DNA of 64,000 nucleotides, taken from positions 1,674,001 to 1,738,000 of the forward strand of contig NZ_CP181447.1 of assembly GCF_048001765.1 (NCBI RefSeq), in the 5' to 3' direction. Source of the DNA: Bombiscardovia asteroides_K (GTDB taxonomy: Bacteria > Actinomycetota > Actinomycetes > Actinomycetales > Bifidobacteriaceae). A program made the position numbers and the translations under genes. This document shows positions 60,462-64,000 of this stretch, piece after piece; the first letter of the stretch is position 1, and every line of letters starts with the position of its first letter. The notes beneath the pieces were generated by a model. The model searched no databases. It saw only the letters and a program-made list of their open reading frames with translations, and was not told the DNA's origin.

Positions 60462-63400
60462 GCCTGCCTCCCGGTAAGAATTGCTCTATGATCCAACTCG
60501 TCAGTGAACAACCCGGCCTGGATATGGCCGGCATCCAGTTCCAGCACTTGTTTCAGGCACTCCCGAGCCTGATCGATCTGCCCTGTGCCGATGCGCGCCA
60601 GGGCCATCAGGTAGAGGCAGTGGACCCGGTTCATGCGGGTATAGTCCGCATCGAAGGTCAGGAAGTCAGGCAGGGAGACTGCGAAGTAGTCCTTTTCCAC
60701 CTTGTCGTCCAAGTGCTGCTCGCCGAAGTCCAGCAGACGGTAGTAACAGGCATTGGCCGGACCCTGCTCGCCCAGGGCCTGATGAGCCAGCCCTTGGAAG
60801 AGAACCATCTCGGCGGGCTGATCGTTGTAGTAGAGCGACTCCCCCACCTGTCCGGAACCCAGGCAGGCCAGACGGAACTCCTGATCCGCAGCTTTCTCGT
60901 CACCTGCGGCTCGCCTGACCAGCCCCAGGTAGTAGTGCAGATCGTTGTCCTTCTGACCTTCCAGTTTGCCTTCGCCCAGGTTCTCCGGATAGGTCATGGC
61001 CCGTTCCAGCAGGTCAGCAGCCCGGTCCCAGTCCTGGGCCGCCATGGCATCCTTGGCCATCAATGTCAGGGAGATTCGGTATTGGGCGGTGATCTTGCCC
61101 TCGCCGCCCTCCCAGGGGTGGAAGCGTCGGTCGTTCATCAGCTGATAGGCCCGTTCGTAGCTGCCAGTCTGGTTGAGCAGGCTCAGGTATTCGATATAGA
61201 GATCGTCCCTGCGGGCCACAACCTCTGGATGCTTCTCAAATTCTTTCAGTCGACGGGCGAAGTTCCAGCCCATCAGTCTATGAAGCTGATCCCGCTCCAG
61301 AAAGACCCGTGCATCTTCGGGATCCAGCTGGCAGGCGGTCTCGATTTCCTGGTCGGCGGCCTGCCAATCGTGCCGCTTGTTGCCGTAGGCGATGGCCAGG
61401 TTGCGGTGAACGGTGGCGAAGTCGGGGTCCAGTTGCTGGGAATGCTCCCAGAGCTTGATGGCCCGGTCCGCCAGAGACTTGTCGTAGTAGAGGCAACCCA
61501 GATAATAAGCTGCCTTGGGACCATCGACCATGGTCATGGCCGTGCGCAGGGGGGCGATATCATCCAGGGAATTGGGGAAGCAGTAGTCCGAAGGCGCCGC
61601 CTCCGCGGCTTGGAAGGCCTGATAGGCCTGATCCTTCCGACCCAGCAGGTGCAGATACCAGCCTTGATAAAACCGGACCATAGGCTGATGCTGATCGGCC
61701 TGGCTCAGTAGTTGTAGAGCCTCCTCATAGGCGCCGAATGCGGCATAGTCACGTGCCGTCCGCAGCAGGTTGAGGTAATCCCCGCGCATCAGTCTGGACA
61801 GCTCGTCCGGATCACCGCCTGCCAGGACCCGCTCGTAGCCGGATACGAAGTCGAAACGATCCAGGGCCAGGTTCTCGCGGACCGCTTGGTCCGCCTGATC
61901 CTGCCTGCCCAGCCGACGCAGCAGATAGGCCTTGAACCCGCGGGCCCTGATGTTGTCGGTGTTGCGGGTCAGGGCACGCTGGACGAAATCCAAAGCCTGC
62001 TCCAGCTGGCCGCGACATGCCGCGATACAGGCCAGGCAGAAGAAGGCCCGTTCCTTTTGGGCATCATCCCAGGTGGCCTTGTAGAAGGCGTCGTAGGCCT
62101 CGTCCATTCGTCCCTGATAGCTCAAGGCGAGACCCAGATTGTAATGAGCCTCGGAATCATAAGGTTGGCTGTTGCGCCAGGTCAGCCGCTTGATGGCCGT
62201 GCGGAAGTGCTGTTCTGCTCCGACGAAGTCGCCGCGTCGAAGCAGGAGTCGGCCATAGGCGTTGTTGATGCGCGCATCGCCCGGGTCACGCTTGAGCCCC
62301 TCCAGGTAGTAGGGATCAGGCCTGTAAGTGGCATGGCGGTACTGTTCCAGGTGCAGACCGGTCAGCAGCAGTTCCTCATTGGTGGCGATACGCTCCGGCC
62401 GATCGGCGGCCTGGGCCGGCTCGGGAATCTTGCCCCCGGCTGGTGGCTGCGGACGATAGCTGACCAGGAGCCCTCCTTGAGCGTCCTCCACCCGGGCTGT
62501 CAGTGCAGTGGCCGGACGATCGCCTGTCTCGAATTCGGCCCTGACCTGATTGTCGGGGCCAAGAGTGCCCTGCCACTGGTAAAGGATGGATCCGTCATCT
62601 GCAGCGACCTGGATGTGCGCATCCTTCTGAACCCGTGTGGCATAGACGGTGACTCGCCCTTGCCCGGCCTTCAGCCCCTGGGCCTCGATCCCCTCATGCT
62701 CACCGGCGGCTCCGAAGGTCTGCTCGGGGCCGACTTCCAGGTTGAGGGCCGCATCCACACTGGCGTTCTTGACCAGACCCACCTGCTTGTAGGGCATGAA
62801 GTACTGGGTGAAGGTCTTGCCCTCGTATGGCTTGAGCCAGGTGAAGTCAGGCTGGTTGTCGGTGAAAACCCCGGTCATCAGCTCAACGTAGGGGCCGTCA
62901 GCATCGGTCAGATTGCGATCCCAGGCGTGGCCGAAGTCCCCGCAGCCCCAGGTCCACTGCTTCTTGCCCGGGGATACGTGATGGTCAGCCACATGCAGAA
63001 TGCCAGCCTGCCGGGAGAAATCGTAGCCGCCGACGAAGTCATAGTCCGAATGGGCGGCCATATAGGAGGTGGGCACCGGCACGTTCTTGTAACGGCTGAT
63101 GTCCACTCCCTGGGAGTAGTCGTGCTTGTAGTAGGTTCCCGTGGCGATGGGATAGCGGGAGACGTCGCGCTTGCCGTGGTCCATGACCGCAGTGACATCG
63201 GGTGGCATGACGGTCCTGGTGTGTTCGTTGACCGCCACGGCCGGGTTGGCCCACCATAGGAAGGACTGGGGCAGTGGTGTGCCGTTGTAGAGCCGGGACG
63301 AAATTTCGATGACGCTGACTCCGGGATGCAGGGCGATGGTGGTGGTGACCTGGGTGCCGTAGATGCGGTCGGTATCGTGGCAGACCACAGCCTTGCCACC

Positions 63401-63823
63401 ATCCGGCAGGTCCTTGAGCGTGCAGTCCACCGGAAGGAAGGTGCTGGGCCGATGGTGCTGCGGCCAGTTGAACTCGATGCCGCCGGAAATCCAAGGGCCG
63501 GTCAGCCCTACCAGAGCAGGCTTGATGACCCGGTTGCGGTAGACGAAGTCATAGTCATTGGTCTTGTCCCGGGCATACTGGATTCGTCCGCCCAGCTCAG
63601 GCAGGACGGTCACCTCAAGGTATTCGTTCTCCAGGATGACCGCCTTGTAGTCCTGATTCTTGCATTCATCCGAGATGGTCTCGATGACCGGGTAAGGATA
63701 GACCCGTCCCGAAGAGCCCTGGTAGACTCGATTTTCAATAAATTGTGGATTCTTGTCCGGTTTTCCAATCCCGTAGGTTGGAATCGTAAGCTCTGTGACT
63801 TTTACTGTGACGCCCATGGTCAT
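60458..63823 (-). CDS. DUF5107 and tetratricopeptide-repeat protein
   Basis: A 1121-residue protein without signal peptide. The N-terminal 350 residues match DUF5107, a galactose-mutarotase-like beta-sandwich (LENEYLEVTVLPELGGRIQY, PWISGGIEFNWPQHHRPST, DGPYVELMTGVFTDNQPDF). A beta-rich middle of about 150 residues follows. From about residue 500 to the end there are many TPR-type helices (EAHYNLGLALSYQGRMDEAY, LEQALDFVQRALTRNTDNIR). The mutarotase-like fold suggests sugar binding or catalysis, perhaps on the product or substrate of the coupled GH2 enzyme (inference). The ATG at 63823 follows AAGGGG by five bases. Confidence 0.85.
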   Translation of the reverse strand: MTMGVTVKVTELTIPTYGIGKPDKNPQFIENRVYQGSSGRVYPYPVIETISDECKNQDYKAVILENEYLEVTVLPELGGRIQYARDKTNDYDFVYRNRVIKPALVGLTGPWISGGIEFNWPQHHRPSTFLPVDCTLKDLPDGGKAVVCHDTDRIYGTQVTTTIALHPGVSVIEISSRLYNGTPLPQSFLWWANPAVAVNEHTRTVMPPDVTAVMDHGKRDVSRYPIATGTYYKHDYSQGVDISRYKNVPVPTSYMAAHSDYDFVGGYDFSRQAGILHVADHHVSPGKKQWTWGCGDFGHAWDRNLTDADGPYVELMTGVFTDNQPDFTWLKPYEGKTFTQYFMPYKQVGLVKNASVDAALNLEVGPEQTFGAAGEHEGIEAQGLKAGQGRVTVYATRVQKDAHIQVAADDGSILYQWQGTLGPDNQVRAEFETGDRPATALTARVEDAQGGLLVSYRPQPPAGGKIPEPAQAADRPERIATNEELLLTGLHLEQYRHATYRPDPYYLEGLKRDPGDARINNAYGRLLLRRGDFVGAEQHFRTAIKRLTWRNSQPYDSEAHYNLGLALSYQGRMDEAYDAFYKATWDDAQKERAFFCLACIAACRGQLEQALDFVQRALTRNTDNIRARGFKAYLLRRLGRQDQADQAVRENLALDRFDFVSGYERVLAGGDPDELSRLMRGDYLNLLRTARDYAAFGAYEEALQLLSQADQHQPMVRFYQGWYLHLLGRKDQAYQAFQAAEAAPSDYCFPNSLDDIAPLRTAMTMVDGPKAAYYLGCLYYDKSLADRAIKLWEHSQQLDPDFATVHRNLAIAYGNKRHDWQAADQEIETACQLDPEDARVFLERDQLHRLMGWNFARRLKEFEKHPEVVARRDDLYIEYLSLLNQTGSYERAYQLMNDRRFHPWEGGEGKITAQYRISLTLMAKDAMAAQDWDRAADLLERAMTYPENLGEGKLEGQKDNDLHYYLGLVRRAAGDEKAADQEFRLACLGSGQVGESLYYNDQPAEMVLFQGLAHQALGEQGPANACYYRLLDFGEQHLDDKVEKDYFAVSLPDFLTFDADYTRMNRVHCLYLMALARIGTGQIDQARECLKQVLELDAGHIQAGLFTDELDHRAILTGRQA

Positions 63824-63840
63824 CAGCCCCTTGTCTGCTC

Positions 63841-63861
63841 AGCAAACTGTATATATTTGCT
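63841..63861. promoter_or_regulatory. Putative operator upstream of the DUF5107-GH2 operon
   Basis: AGCAAA and TTTGCT form an inverted repeat with 9 bases between, starting 17 bp before the start codon at 63823. The position would block initiation if a repressor bound. The binding protein is unknown, since no regulator gene is seen within the window. The remaining sequence to 64000 is A+T-rich. Confidence 0.4.
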
Positions 63862-64000
63862 CTCAGTCTATAGTCGGAATCGGGCCTCAGAACCGCATAA
63901 ATTGTTTGAAAATATTAAAAAATTGCTACTGGGTCGCCATGACTGACCAGCATCTGTTGAGCTCGGGTCGAATGCTGAAAATGCACGGATGCATACACAT

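Noticed and set aside
61886..63259. 457-codon plus-strand frame over the DUF5107 gene
   Set aside because: Shadow of the real minus-strand gene. It lacks a ribosome site and any recognisable domain.
63939..64000. Open plus-strand frame from an ATG to the right edge (starts MTDQHLLSSG)
   Set aside because: Only 20 codons are visible, no ribosome site precedes it and the residues match no family. It could be the start of a divergent gene, but the window cannot show this.

Overview
The window reads as a chromosomal segment of a Bifidobacterium or a very close actinobacterial relative. The grounds are high G+C coding DNA, the gene order infA-rpmJ-rpsM-rpsK-rpoA-rplQ-truA, the nusA-infB-rbfA-truB-ribF translation block, an HspR-type heat-shock operator, several LacI-controlled glycoside hydrolase loci, and iron-sulfur serine dehydratase split into alpha and beta chains. 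A plant- or insect-gut-associated lineage is plausible but is only an inference. No insertion sequence, prophage, CRISPR array or rRNA operon was seen.

Layout. 1-4.5 kb: a sugar-uptake locus with an ABC sugar-binding lipoprotein (cut by the left edge), a LacI regulator and a large glycosidase-like protein; the three promoters share one operator motif. 4.7-9.2 kb: leftward gpmA, two tandem UbiA-family prenyltransferases and lysS. 9.3-15.7 kb: tRNA-Pro, an amino-acid permease, an EbgA/EbgC-type beta-galactosidase operon and its divergent LacI regulator, with twin palindromic operators between them. 15.9-18.6 kb: a TPR-nucleotidyltransferase (DUF4037) protein paired with a DUF4125 protein, which is the best candidate for an undescribed system. 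18.6-24.7 kb: a membrane-attached hydrolase and a PspC-type envelope-stress module (PspC/LiaF-like membrane protein, small membrane protein, PspC-histidine kinase and NarL-type regulator). 24.7-29 kb: a degenerate HAD protein, peptidase E, a CLC transporter, a YbaK-type editing protein and an orphan membrane protein. 29-32.4 kb: a serine cluster (tRNA-Ser, serS, sdaA, sdaB), all leftward. 32.6-39.8 kb: a diacylglycerol-kinase-like protein, pgm, an extended RNase HI, rpiA, a tiny bS22-like ribosomal protein, a membrane-anchored protein and radA. 39.9-42.4 kb: a polar amino-acid ABC transporter. 42.4-49.4 kb: the leftward nusA-to-ribF block. 49.5-51 kb: a lipoprotein, a long intergenic stretch with a probable small RNA, and tRNA-Ser. 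51-55.3 kb: the alpha-operon block. 55.5-57.7 kb: hsp20 with a HAIR-like operator, and gdhA. 57.8-63.8 kb: a two-gene operon of a DUF5107-TPR protein and a GH2 enzyme.

The three sugar loci (left end, ebg, right end) each pair carbohydrate genes with nearby regulatory DNA, in keeping with a saccharolytic fermenter. Central metabolism (gpmA, pgm, rpiA, gdhA) and the translation machinery make up much of the rest. Start codons were chosen from Shine-Dalgarno spacing and family conservation; several were moved downstream from the longest reading frame, and this is stated where it applies. Family names come from recognising motifs by eye; no database search was run.
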